Shown here one piece after another: positions 12,400 to 23,289 of a stretch of DNA of 64,000 nt (its first letter is position 1; the number at the start of each line of letters is the position of its first letter). A program made the position numbers and the translations under genes. Source of the stretch: Piezodorus guildinii (taxonomy: Eukaryota > Arthropoda > Insecta > Hemiptera > Pentatomidae). The stretch spans positions 147,064,439 through 147,128,438 of the forward strand of contig CM041292.1 in NCBI GenBank assembly GCA_023052935.1, in the 5' to 3' direction. Under the pieces are notes generated by a model. That model was not told where the DNA came from and made no database searches. It worked only from the letters and a program-made list of their open reading frames with translations.

Positions 12400-13125
12400 T
12401 TTCATTAAAATATATTCTCTGCATAAGTCATAATTGATGAAACTTCAGGTGCTTACATTTTAAATTTTGAGTTTTTATTTCTTACTAAAGACAAAAAATA
12501 ATTATCATTCTTTTTAACACTCTAACCATTATAATGATTACAATTTCTGTTTCTGCTCCATAAATAATTTAATGACACTTGATATAAAGTTTAAAATTGG
12601 TCCCATTGCTTTTTTCCTAGGCCTTCCTAAGAGTCAGACTTACCTTTAATGACCTTATATTTGACTAACTCTATAAAGCTCTCATATATTGTATAAGGAC
12701 ACTCAGTTTTATAAGTTAATTTGTTTCCAAAAAAAGCAAAATCCTTCCTGGCATTTAAGTCCTTAATTCAAACTAACCCTTACTGTAGACCAAATAAATA
12801 AGTAATGTAATTCAAAGGTCATTCTCTCAAAAACATTTTGTCAACTAAATTCTGCTCAAAATAATTAAAAAAAACAAAGAAGCAGGGAGGTCTACAGACT
12901 ACAAGGACTATAGACCTCAGAAGTTCTCACTGAAGTAAATAAACATTTTTAAAATGAAACTGCAAAAAATTCATTATACTGGAATTATTAAAAAAAAAAC
13001 GAATCTAAGTACATTTTGTTGAAGGGGGCGAGGAGGTGTCATTACATATTCACTAATTGCAGATACAATGGGTTATTCTATATGTAACTAACTTATTAAA
13101 ACCAGATTGGGTTGATCGAGGAATG
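12400..13125. other. AT-rich stretch, no gene recognised
   Basis: Unclassified AT-rich sequence. No domain, RNA gene or repeat terminus was recognised. Confidence 0.45.
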
Positions 13126-13129
13126 AGTG

Positions 13130-13252
13130 GAACCCAGTTGAAATAAAAATCAACTTAAAAGTCAGCCCAAACTAGGTTTGAACCAGCACCAAGTGACTTT
13201 GAGGTTGCTGAGGTTACTATGCCTTAGCTCACTCGGCCATTACAGCCCAATA
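13130..13252 (-). repeat. tRNA-Ser/Leu-like SINE fragment
   Basis: On the minus strand the element begins GGGCTGTAATGGCCGAGTGA, in which TGGCCGAGTGAGCTAAGGC matches the type II tRNA box A, and then has GGTTCAAACC as box B. The ends do not pair into an acceptor stem, so this is a tRNA-derived SINE head or pseudogene rather than a working tRNA. Confidence 0.6.
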
Positions 13253-13259
13253 ATTCAAT

Positions 13260-14375
13260 TATAATATATAAGTTTTAATAATATCATTTTATTCAGAATT
13301 TTTACTTTATATTTTAAAGCTGTAATTTTGGTGATCAGCTCTACGTTTGTGAAGTCTCCCTCTTAAAAAAGATGCAAGCTTTACATTGTGTCATAATCAA
13401 GAATTATCTTGGTGACATGTTTTATAATTAATTCTCAGGAAAGAAAATTATGAGTAACAATTATCAGGTGTTAATCTCTAGCTAGGAAAGAAGTTGAATA
13501 GGGCAAACCATGTTGCATTAATAGGGAACTTAAATTGCTGCATTAGGCAAGGGATGAAAAACGACACTGTACAAATTGAAATGGTACTTGGCTGCCAGAA
13601 CTCAAATGGTGAAAGCTGAAAAAAAAAGAGACATAAATAAAAAAAAATAAAAAATGGACTCTGTTTCTGCTGGGGTTGATTCCAAGCCTATTCTAACTGA
13701 AGTTTGTAAAACGCAATGGCATTCATAACACGGAGAATAAGGTTTCCCTTCAGGTTTCTGTATAAGGTCTAAAAACAATAAACATTTATTCATCATAATC
13801 ACAAAGGATGTTTTAGTTTTATTTTTAATTTCAAAATAAATTGGTTAGTTGTCAATTAATGATTGATTCTTTGAGGGGGAAATATTACCCAAGTAAGACA
13901 GAGTACCAATCACATCAGGAACAAAGCAGCAATAACTTAGCCCATATTAAAATAAATATAGAAGTAGTAGCTTGTTCTCTAACTACAACAAGTATACATT
14001 TTTAATTAAAATAAAATTAAACATAAATACAATAGCTAAACAACATTGATGCCTAAGTTTAGCTATACTTTCTTTATTGATCTTTAATTTATATGAATAA
14101 TAGTATATGTTACTATTTACTAATCATATGAAATATGTTTTCAGGAATTAATGGAGGAGGAGAATATTGGGGTTGATATAAATTATAGCCACTTAGGCTG
14201 TCTTCAACAAAGAACGGCAGTTATTAATTAATGTAAGTTTTTTTAACATGTTTTATAAAGCTTACGTAACTTGATGAATGGTAATAATATCTTACATGTA
14301 TATTTGACTACAACAAATTATTAAACTTTTAATTCCAATAGTATTAAATAATTAATAACTATTTAATTTTAAATA
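13260..14375. other. AT-rich stretch, no gene recognised
   Basis: Contains A-rich runs and short chance frames only. A small minus-strand frame around 13602-13802 has no recognisable domain or splice context. Confidence 0.45.
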
Positions 14376-14377
14376 TA

Positions 14378-14712
14378 AAAAAAAAAAAAAAAACCTGTAC
14401 CACTACACCTGATGAAGGGTCTTGGGCTCAGTACATATAGAGATTCACACTGTTTCTAGGCCAACAACTGTGCAATGAGGTGATTAGGCTGATATCACAC
14501 TCAGCCACCATGTTTTTTCTCCAATTAGGAGTACCCATTTTTAAGAGGCTGGGTCTGCCCAAGGAGGGTCTCCATACCCTAGACTAGGGTATGGAGTAGG
14601 GGCTCCCTGACTGAATTAACAGAATAAATAATATTTTGCAACAGCTGGGGTTCTAACTCAGGACCTGGAGAACAGTGGACTAGTACTCTATCCACTAGAC
14701 CTCCCTGCTCCC
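14378..14712 (-). repeat. SINE-A copy, full length, tRNA-derived
   Basis: On the minus strand it starts GGGAGCAGGGAGGTCTAGTG (box A region), followed by GGTCCTGAGTTAGAACCCC (diverged box B), the family body, and ends GGTACAGG plus a T run. In sense orientation, therefore, the 3' tail is poly(T), not poly(A). It is the best full-length example besides 19832-20097. Confidence 0.85.
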
Positions 14713-14719
14713 AATCTTC

Positions 14720-15510
14720 AATATGAGGGAAACAAGAAGACTAGAATAATATTGAAACAAAAAAATTTAATTTGAAATAAATATTTTGAAACATTATTAT
14801 TACTGGCTGACCGCAAAAGTTGTTCTTGCATATAAATTATTTCTAGTAAATATTTTGGTTGTTAAATAAAAAATAACGAATGTATAGAAAGTGTGTGTGG
14901 TTTGCACCTATACAATATAAAAATTGAATGAATTTGATAACCAACTAAAGAAGAAAAGAGAAAAAATATTTTTTTAACATTAGTTACTTTAATTAGAGAT
15001 GCATAATCTACCCTTATTAAGTAGTAAGTTTGTTTTTTGAAGCTATTGATGAAACATTATATTCGGTCCAGGTATTAATTTTTGGTTGAATATAACAGTA
15101 ATATGGAAAATTTTAAGTATGAAGCAACACATACGAGTACTTCTCAGAGCTACGATTATTTATTTGATATTAGTCATTTACCGACTATATTAATAACCAT
15201 TTCATTTAAATAATCCTGCTGTTCTCATTAATATTTCTAATAATTTCTAGTATGATAACTAATTAAACAAAAAAAGTAAAAGGCTAGGCCCTGCATATTT
15301 AGTAGCTAAAATATTGGGAACATTAAATAATAAAAACCACAAAATACAATGCAATGTTTTTGATATAATAAAAAACTTGATTATTAGGGCTCATTCATTA
15401 ACTTAATGTAAGATAAATATCAAAAGGAAAATAAAAGGAATGAATAATGCAAATATTCAATTTGCAATGGCTGTTTTGGAAGTAATTACAAACAAAATAT
15501 AATAACAAAA
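14720..15510. other. AT-rich stretch downstream of the R3HCC1L gene
   Basis: Nothing recognised apart from AT-rich, simple sequence. Confidence 0.45.
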
Positions 15511-15515
15511 CAAAA

Positions 15516-15521
15516 TTTATT
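15516..15521 (-). terminator. Candidate poly(A) signal of R3HCC1L
   Basis: AATAAA on the minus strand, about 175 bases beyond the stop codon of the R3HCC1L-type gene. The position is reasonable for a 3' untranslated region, but a hexamer is common in such AT-rich DNA. Confidence 0.4.
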
Positions 15522-15696
15522 AAAGCATGAGTACATACTCACAATTAACAGATCTTAAATATTGCTTTCCATAGGAAAACATTGTAATATCACACTTTTG
15601 GTAACACGTTTATAAGTATAAAAACATTAGTCTCTGAGTAATTTGACAAGTGAACACATTGAAATTTAAATTTTGAACACATTAAATTTTAAATCA

Positions 15697-16842
15697 TTAA
15701 GATCCTTTTAGACCTCTTTGCTTTGCAGCTACTCGTTGTTCTCGAGCCACTTTTAATAATTGCTTTTCCTCCTCAATTTCTGCTTGTGTAAAAACTGCTT
15801 TAATACCCAAAGCACCTGAAACCATTCTTCGGGCTGAGGCTGAGCATGTTTTTGGCCTTGGAGGAGGCGGAGGAGGTAGCAGAAGTTTAGCTTTATCTCT
15901 GGATTGAGGAATACCTTCATTTAAATTTCTAGTTTTTAAGAAAGGCAAATCTGTATTCAACACTTCATAAGCAATTATTTCAGAAGGGTAAATACCTAGT
16001 GCATGGGTGTCATCGACCCATCTTATCCTCATACCTCTAGTAATATATGTTGAAAATATTTCACGCAAATCAGAAGTTTTGAATTCTGCAGGAAAATCAT
16101 ATATCTCTAATATACAGTTTTCATTAATTTCTCTATCGCCATAAATGTCATTTCCTCTGTACGTATTATGAGCTTTGGTGGTTTTTGTTACTAAATTATC
16201 ATTATCACATAATTTTACCCACAGATTACTGAATATCCGATTTTCTTCTTCGTGGTTAAGTGTGTCATTTGGCTGCTCATTAAGTGATAAAGCTTTTCCA
16301 TCAGTCTCTTGAGAAGTATCAAAAATAGATTTATGAAGGTCAGCATTTACTGTTTCCTGTTTGACATTAATATCCTTGGTATTTTTTCTAGCAATTAATT
16401 TATTAGAACAAGTACACAAACTATCACTGTCTTTTGGTGCTTCAACTATACTTAAGGCAGAATCATTTGTTACTTTACTAAGGCAATTTTTTTTCTTGAA
16501 TTTCTGGTCATCATCACAGACTAAACTTAATTTAGTTAAATTCAAAGTAACAGAAACTTTTTTGGAACAATCACTTCTAGCTTCCACTTTATTTTGTTGA
16601 ACACTTTCTTTAAAGGGTGATGAATTTTTGTTTTGAGAACCACTGGTTTCTACTCCAGTTGAGGATAATGTCTTTTTATTCACTATTTGTTCCTCTCCAC
16701 TCCTAGTCTTGGTAACTTTTTGATTCTTTGATTCCTCTGTTTTAATGACTTCTTGAGAAAGTTTTTCAGCCTTTCGTGCAGGAGGAGGAATATACACATT
16801 AAAACTTTGTCTGCATTTCTTAATTTGTTTTCCTTGGCTCAT
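15697..16842 (-). CDS. R3HCC1L: R3HCC1L-like protein (coiled-coil, RRM-like fold)
   Basis: The 381-codon uninterrupted frame has the C-terminal region that defines the R3HCC1/R3HCC1L family. Residues about 242-306 form an RRM-like domain: CILEIYDFPAEFKTSDL, then IRWVDDTHALGIY, the most conserved block. A proline run (PPPPPPRP) at about 322-330 is followed by the conserved SASARRMVSGALGIK block and a charged helix (AEIEEEKQLLKVAREQR) to the end. The N-terminus (RQSFNVYIPPPARK) resembles the short N-terminal motif of vertebrate R3HCC1L; the middle is low-complexity and poorly conserved. The start is the first ATG (AAAATGAGC context) after an in-frame stop; a TTG seven codons upstream is an unlikely start. 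It is shorter than human R3HCC1L (close to 800 residues), and I see no R3H domain. The cellular role is poorly known. No intron is visible, but an upstream non-coding exon is possible. Confidence 0.87.
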   Translation of the reverse strand: MSQGKQIKKCRQSFNVYIPPPARKAEKLSQEVIKTEESKNQKVTKTRSGEEQIVNKKTLSSTGVETSGSQNKNSSPFKESVQQNKVEARSDCSKKVSVTLNLTKLSLVCDDDQKFKKKNCLSKVTNDSALSIVEAPKDSDSLCTCSNKLIARKNTKDINVKQETVNADLHKSIFDTSQETDGKALSLNEQPNDTLNHEEENRIFSNLWVKLCDNDNLVTKTTKAHNTYRGNDIYGDREINENCILEIYDFPAEFKTSDLREIFSTYITRGMRIRWVDDTHALGIYPSEIIAYEVLNTDLPFLKTRNLNEGIPQSRDKAKLLLPPPPPPRPKTCSASARRMVSGALGIKAVFTQAEIEEEKQLLKVAREQRVAAKQRGLKGS

Positions 16843-16862
16843 TTTGGATAACCTCAACTTCA

Positions 16863-18550
16863 AAATATCTTATGTCCTTGTTATGTCAAGCAGCTGTTTT
16901 CTATCACCACTATTTCTGCATACTGTAAATCAATCATTCTTAAATTACTCTTTTGGCAGAAGAAAATCATTTATTCTTAAAAATAAAAATAAATCGTTTT
17001 AGAATACAAGTGACTTTTATATTTTTCTATCTTAAAATAAGTTAATTGATACTTAGTTCTCGCATTAAAAATAGATATAGCTTTATGAAATTTAAATATT
17101 TTTTATAAGATATAAAAAATATTTATATATTAAAGATATAAATAAATAATACACTTACTCAAAAATATTTGATTATTTTTTAAATATGTCTTGAAATACA
17201 TTAGTTCCTTAAACCACCGCCAGGTCGCGCTCTATTGAGCAACAATGAATTGTCGAATCTGGCCTTTATAAATAGATATTATCTTAACCTAATATAATCC
17301 TAACTTCACTGGCGATAATTCTTTTTCAAGCAATAAATAACAAACTCATCTGTGATATCCTGCATGAAATGGATAAAGTTGTGGTTATCAAATAAAGGTA
17401 TTGGTCCTAAACTGATGAACTCGTCACTTGACTGCATAGTTCAAATTCTTATAATTATTATTATTAATTATCACTATCACATCCACGGCAGGATAAATGA
17501 TACAACCCTAACGAATACTGTTCGGTTTGGTCAGTGTAGCTGAAATTCTATAGGTCCTAAAATTCTTCTATTCCGTACGCATCGGGATTGTGCAGATATC
17601 ATCATTGATACACATTTTTCTAATTGGGACGACACTGTAATCATTCAGCGTTATTTTGAACCTCTTCAGCTTCTTAGAATTAATTTTCTAACTGCTGGAA
17701 ATGGTTATTAACTATTCCGACTGTGTTGAAAGAATATATTGAAGCTTGTGTTTTAACTTAATTTCCATTTGTGCTGTTTAAGAAGTGTCCACAACAAGAA
17801 GATATTTGCCCCTAATATTTCATGAAGAATGCATCTAAGGGAAAACTTTGTTCTTTCATTAAGTAAAGTTCATATAATGAGCAAAAGTAGGGAAAAGGTT
17901 TGCAACCAAGCCACACTTTTTAGGATTAAAAAACAAATTAAATAAAAGTTAGCTTTTTGTTTATGATCAGTTGGAAAATTCGAATTGATCTTGAAGCCTT
18001 AGGCTACTAGTTTCAGAAAAGCGGAATGGGGATCATTCTGTCTGTTTCCCAAATAATCAAACATTTGATAAATTATAAATAACACAATATAAATAAATTA
18101 TAAAAGAGTGTTTACTTTAAAATCTGTGTATTCCATAATGAATCTAAATAAAATAAAATTTCAAGTTATGGAAATGTGTTTATTTTCTACTTTATTGTAT
18201 ATAGTCAACATTATATGGTGTGTACCAAAGTGAAACTAGATGTATTATTCATTTAAAATTTGATAAAAGACTTGCAAAGCATACATATAGTTCTTAAATG
18301 GGTGTAACCATTTTGAAAAGTCCAGACTATGGGCGTTAAAATGTTTGATTTTCATGACTATTTAACTGGTTATTCTCTATATTTTCTTGAATTTAAAACC
18401 GTGTGTAAAACATTTTTCTTGTTAATACTTACAATTTTACTGTAATTTTAAGTCAGATTTGTGGTTGTGAAATTAGTTAAGAAAATCACATTACCTCTAG
18501 TACTTTTGCAGATCTCTAATCAAAACAAAAACTAACAATATCATAAAGTA
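16863..18550. other. 5' flank of R3HCC1L and AT-rich DNA
   Basis: The promoter of the minus-strand R3HCC1L gene should lie at the left end. A GC-richer patch at 17215-17260 is the only local landmark. No core promoter element could be assigned. The rest is AT-rich without recognisable genes. Confidence 0.35.
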
Positions 18551-18584
18551 TGTGCTTGAAATTTTTTGTCATGACAAAATATCA

Positions 18585-19060
18585 CAGAAATAGTGAAAAA
18601 AGTGGTTACAAAATTCTTGAAAATTAACAAAAAAATAATTTCAAGTTTTCTCCTCATCATCTTTTGAGATATTATCTTTTAAATTTCGCGAAAATTAGAT
18701 TTTTGCTGTGTTAGAAAATCGGTAATTAAAAAAAAAAAAAAGAAAAAGAAAAATCGATCTCCGCAAGACAGAAATTTTTAAAGCAAGTAGATGAGGAAGA
18801 TGGTTGGGGGTGCGGTCATTAAACAGAAACACACATTAAAATTTGGTGATATTTTAATGTGTGTTTCTGTTTACTGACCGCACCCCCAACCATCTTTCTC
18901 ATCTAATTTCTCAACGGTCAACAAAACTCCATAATTTTAAAGCAAGTAGGATGGTGACTAAGATATATTAGGAAAAATAATATCTTCTTCTTTACAAACT
19001 TTCACTTCGCTTTTTTGTTTAGTTTCCAAAATTTTTTTAACCACTTTCTTGACTATTTAG
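18585..19060. repeat. Imperfect foldback element around a near-perfect hairpin
   Basis: Outer arms pair imperfectly: AAATAGTGAAAAAAGTGGTT near 18591 is complementary to the segment around 19028-19055 (reverse complement AAATAGTCAAGAAAGTGGTT). Further inward, segments near 18690-18715 and 18905-18930 also resemble each other in inverted orientation. The centre is the strong hairpin at 18788-18905. This looks like a foldback or MITE-type repeat; no transposase was seen. Confidence 0.6.
18788..18905. repeat. Near-perfect inverted repeat, 55-bp arms, 8-base loop
   Basis: Arm 1 is 18788-18842 and arm 2 is 18851-18905. They are complementary at 53 of 55 positions by hand alignment, with loop TTGGTGAT. 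The arms carry GGTTGGGGGTGCGGTCA / TGACCGCACCCCCAACC and are much GC-richer than the surroundings. A 15-bp direct repeat, TTTTAAAGCAAGTAG, at 18776-18790 and 18935-18949 flanks it. A transcript through it would fold into a long hairpin RNA. Confidence 0.9.
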
Positions 19061-19309
19061 GTGATTTGTTGTGTGGAAAAAGATGTAAATCACGTCATTA
19101 TTATTTGTTTATTTCCTTTTTTATTTGATGTCTGCAACATTACCAGAGTTAAAGAGATTTTCCTAACACAAATTTTCAGGAGCAAAGCTGTTTTAAAATG
19201 GCTGCAAAAAATAAAGGTATTGGCCATAAAAATGTTTTATTCGCGGTTTGAAATTCAAGAAATAATACAAGATAATTGGCCGAAAATCCACACATTTTAT
19301 GCGCCAAAT

Positions 19310-19781
19310 TAATTAAAATTGAACCATTTCAAATGGATTGACTCATAGATTATATATGCCCATTTGCTCTAAAGCACGCTTATCTTAATAGTTTTAACAC
19401 ATAGACATGTGAGTCGCAGGCATTGAGAACTACTACTATTACACGGCCCAAGGCGCAGGATACAATGCAATGTTACGGTCAACCAGTTCTTTCCCATTTC
19501 GTGCAATTTCCTCTCTCCGATCGAGGGTCTAACACCCTAACAATATGTTGCCTTTTACGCCCTCGAGGGTCAAATTATATTCTGTTTGCGTACTATGTTC
19601 TTATTAACCTTATCACTGGAAGTAGCTTTGTTCTGTCATGGAATATGGTCTGAACTATAAGCGATGGTTTAGTTGGCTGTTGTTATAATGGTGTAAATCT
19701 GATTGCCTGACTTTGGAATCATAAAATGGTTCTTATATGACAGTGCAGATAAATTTTATGATATGTCTTTATATTTTATGA

Positions 19782-19812
<31 letters not shown>

Positions 19813-19825
19813 TTTTTCCCCTTCA
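19310..19825. other. Unclassified stretch with (TA)n microsatellite
   Basis: A moderately GC-rich block at 19440-19580 has no recognisable coding content. A (TA)n tract sits at about 19782-19803, next to a T run. Confidence 0.45.
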
Positions 19826-19831
19826 GAATCA

Positions 19832-20097
19832 GGAGCAGCGTGATATAGTGGATAGATTTTACTGTTTTTGTTCTCCGGGTCCCGGGTTCGAACCCACGCT
19901 GAAGCAGAATTAGTTATTCTGTTATTTAAGGTGGCCTTTCTAGGGCACATCCAACCTCTATAATGTAGGTGCCCAATAATTGGGGATAAAACCTGGCGGC
20001 TAAGTGTGGTCATTGGCGTTGGCCGTGGAACGGTACGAGTCTGTATGAACTGAACGCAAAAACTTAAATTAATTGTAGGGGTACAGGTTTTTTTTTG
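19832..20097 (+). repeat. SINE-A copy, full length, plus strand
   Basis: Begins AGGAGCAGCGTGATATAGTG (box A region), continues to the box B GGGTTCGAACCC, then the family body, and ends GGGGTACAGG plus a T run and GTTTCC. The box B is intact here, making this the best-preserved head of the family. A 117-codon frame on the minus strand over this interval is a by-product of the repeat. Confidence 0.85.
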
Positions 20098-20109
20098 TTT
20101 CCGAATCAT

Positions 20110-20740
20110 CCACTTTGGGGTATTTTGAATAAATAAGAATGTTGAGACAACTGTTTTTCTGCTTTTTTTTTTTATTTTTATTTATTTTTTTTTTTTTAAA
20201 TATTTCATTCTCATCTTTTAATTTCTCAAAGTTATATTATTTTTAATCACATCCTCTGTAATTAATTCAGATCAGACTGACCTTGTCTAAAACCAGTAAA
20301 TTTTGCTTTCCTGTTTTTTGAAAAAGTCGAAAATCTGTTTTGTTGATCTATTTTCATTCATTCGTATATGCGAACGTAAAGACTTATTCTTCTTCTTATA
20401 AAAACTAAAGCTGTTTGATTTGCCGGTAGAGGGTTAGATTTGAGGTTAAATGGAGCTTCTTATTCTTAAATTTCGATTATAATGTTTACTTAATGTCTTT
20501 CTTTCTTTTCCAAGCTGTCTAGTAATTTGTGTTTGTAAGACTCGTATTCTGCTGCATATATTGCTTCATAACGGTTATTTAATATCTAAATTTTGAGCTC
20601 TAAGATAGTGCCTTTTGTTATAGGAGTTTTGGTTAACTTTCATACATGTTATTAAACATGTATGTACAAATCTAACGATGAAACCTGAAACAGCAAGTCA
20701 TAGGATTTTTATACTCTTCTTATTATTTAGAATTGAATAA
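20110..20740. other. AT-rich stretch, no gene recognised
   Basis: T-rich simple sequence (20160-20200) and unclassified DNA. Confidence 0.45.
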
Positions 20741-20744
20741 AGTA

Positions 20745-21678
20745 GACCTAAGATTGGTATGTAGTCAAGGCAGCATCCTATATGACCTATCCTTTACACA
20801 GTTTATACAGCTGATATCCCAACCATCCTAACACTTTCCTTTCTACCTATGCTGATAACACTTAAATAATTGATTAAATCATATTACATCATTATCTTCC
20901 CAAAATCTTCAGTCCCACATCAAAGACCTTGAGCAATGATGTAAAAATTTGATGATCAAATATACTCAATAAATCATCCAAATACCATTTTACCTTTCTA
21001 AACCTATAACTTCCTGTCCTAAAGTCTCCTTTAATAACCTATCTCTCGTCCTGTGAACAGATCGTTAATCAAGGACTCTATCTTGGCAAATATTCTTGGA
21101 ATCCCATACATGACGAAACGACAAGAACCTGCTAAACGTTTTCGGCTACTTCAACATTCCTAGCACAAACGTTCTAATCTCCTCAAAACTACAAACGGTC
21201 TCATTTAATGAATATTTATAGACCATTTGAATGTATGGATTTGAGTTTTGGGCTCAATTAAACCATACACAAATCACTCTAGACGAATCGATTAATCCCT
21301 TACCATCATAAATCTTTCGTGAGAATCTATTCCAACATCCAACATCTACCTACTTTGTACCTCCGTAACAAATTCACGCATAATGATCTTAATATTTCGT
21401 TTATTACTCATTTGGCCCGAACCTCTCCTTCCATGACAAACTCCATTCCCACTCTAACAGATTAGCTTCAATCATATCCTCCCCTTTAATACCTGATAAT
21501 CCCCAAGGCGTCTGAAAAGAAGATGTCCTCGAGACCTTCTAGTTTAGAATATGTTTAGAGTGCTGCCGATGGGTAGCTTCTCTACAAGTCTTGTTCATGC
21601 CTGTTCTCTTTTAGCCTATTTACTAGTTGTGTTGTAAAATATAGTTGTAAATATCAATGAATAATTAGAAAAAAAAAT
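20745..21678 (+). mobile_element. Jockey-clade LINE fragment, badly decayed
   Basis: Plus-strand relic of the same family as 36850-37905 and 40784-41307. Recognisable blocks, in order, are the GSIL-type RT motif near 20770, remains of the catalytic TYADNT block near 20850, the ETAKRFRLLQ-like block near 21130, and the 3' block ending in a CGAGACCTTC...TAGTTTAG segment near 21530. It ends in an A run at about 21670-21677. Frequent stops and small indels remove any frame. Confidence 0.65.
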
Positions 21679-21849
21679 GGGATATGGATTAGACAAATAT
21701 TTCAGTTCACGAAGTCAATTAAATAGTACGAAGAGACTTTTTAATCATCTGATTTCTTTAAACTTGAAATGTGCTCTTTTAAAAAACCTGTTGTTCTTTT
21801 TTTAAAACGGATACCCATTCAAGATGCTGATATATTATTTGTTAAGCTG

Positions 21850-21995
21850 TGTTGTTGTATCAGTGGTAGACCAAAGCGGGACTGTATTGATCTCGGCTGC
21901 AGGACACCTGAGCCCAGCTTGGGGCTTCCCTTCGTACTTGGGATACTGGTTGTTCCTGGTGGTATGCTCATACGATATAAGAACAAGAGGCCTCA
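21850..21995. other. GC-richer island, unidentified
   Basis: This roughly 145-bp stretch is clearly richer in G and C than the surroundings and reads open in two overlapping plus-strand frames (76 and 72 codons). Neither shows a domain, and no convincing splice sites flank it. It is probably part of an unrecognised repeat. Confidence 0.3.
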
Positions 21996-22319
21996 ATAAA
22001 AGCTTTTCTTATTTAAATATGAATGATGATATGTGGAGGTAAAAACAAAATATTAGAAACTGGTGAATAAATATTTTGGTTAATAAATATTTTTTCTCTA
22101 TCATATTTTTTTACCACCACCCCAATGATCACACTCTTCATATTTAGTATTCAATGCACTCTTATTTAACTACGATGAGTTGTGTTTTAAAAATAAAGGT
22201 ATTCTTAAATCCGCCGAAGCCGGCAATGATATTACTTATGAGTGTATTTTAAAAATATATCGAAATTCCCAACGTTGGTGTATAGAAACAATATCTATCC
22301 TTTGCACTTTGAAACGTTC

Positions 22320-22690
22320 ATAGCAAGCGAAATACGCTGTAAATTATCACACAATGATTTATTATTTCCAAATTATAATGTTAGAGTATAACAGTTTATA
22401 AAGCTTTTTACAGGCAACTAACTAATATGAATAGCTATAAATTATTCAAAAGAAAATGGACAATCACCAGTGCTAGTTTCAAAACGCTGTATCTCTGATA
22501 TTTTTGAGCCGATTTCAATGATTCCTTTTTTGATTTGTAAGATATTAAATGCTCTATCGAATTGCATTAACGGATGATAATTTATTTATTTATTTGTACG
22601 GCGGACAAACGGCTTTTTTAAATACGTTATTCGGCCTCTGCCTATCTACCTAGCTTGAAGCAAATTTTGTAAGGAGGTTAGATGTATTAT
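22320..22690. repeat. Interspersed repeat C fragment
   Basis: 22335-22400 is alignable with 35195-35265 (both contain TTATTATTTCCAAATTA), and GCGGACAAACGGCTTTTT at about 22600 recurs near 35915. This marks a shared unclassified repeat. No coding content. Confidence 0.5.
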
Positions 22691-22699
22691 TGAGATTAT

Positions 22700-23280
22700 T
22701 TTCCATTTATTATTAAACAAAAACAAAAACAGTCCTATATTATAGAATACCACTAAATATCACAGTTCATAAAAGGGATAATAGAAACCATAATTTTTCA
22801 ACTCATGTCCTATCCTTTCAAAATGGATTTTGTAGTACGTTAAGAATTTATTGAATCTTGGAGAAAGTATTTTTAAAGAATATGGAAGTGATTTACCGAA
22901 AGAGAGATCTGCCAGTCTAGTGAATGTAAATTTTATCAGCCAAGATATATTTTTTATACAACTAGTATAAATGCATATCAACGTAATATTTCTTTAAACA
23001 ATCTCCTGTACCTAGGTCTTTTACCAATTCATAATTGCACAGAATATTTGCCTTATACTTTGGGGAAAATTTTTGTTCAATACAGTTCTTTTTGGAGTAT
23101 TGAGTTTTTATGTACTTTTCTTTTACTCACGAACTAAGGTAGATTCCTGTTTACCAATTTTTAAGGGAATCTATGAAAAGGAAAAGAGATCTACTCTGAA
23201 CAACGAAAAAAAGAAGTAAAAAAGCTTTAATTTCTGAGGCACTTAAATATACAAGAACTTCTCTATCCCTATTTTTTATT
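22700..23280. other. AT-rich stretch, no gene recognised
   Basis: A short minus-strand frame at 22760-22981 (73 codons) has no recognisable domain. Nothing else seen. Confidence 0.4.
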
Positions 23281-23289
23281 TATTTTTTT

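Noticed and set aside
13130..13252. Functional tRNA-Ser or tRNA-Leu gene
   Set aside because: Boxes A and B are present but the ends do not form an acceptor stem and the anticodon arm is not clear.
16361..16600. 79-codon plus-strand frame
   Set aside because: Shadow of the R3HCC1L-type gene on the opposite strand.
16843..16863. Seven-codon N-terminal extension of the R3HCC1L-like frame
   Set aside because: It would need a TTG start; the first ATG after the in-frame stop is at 16842.
19756..20109. 117-codon minus-strand frame
   Set aside because: It is the antisense of a SINE-A copy plus a (TA)n tract, and has no independent coding signal.
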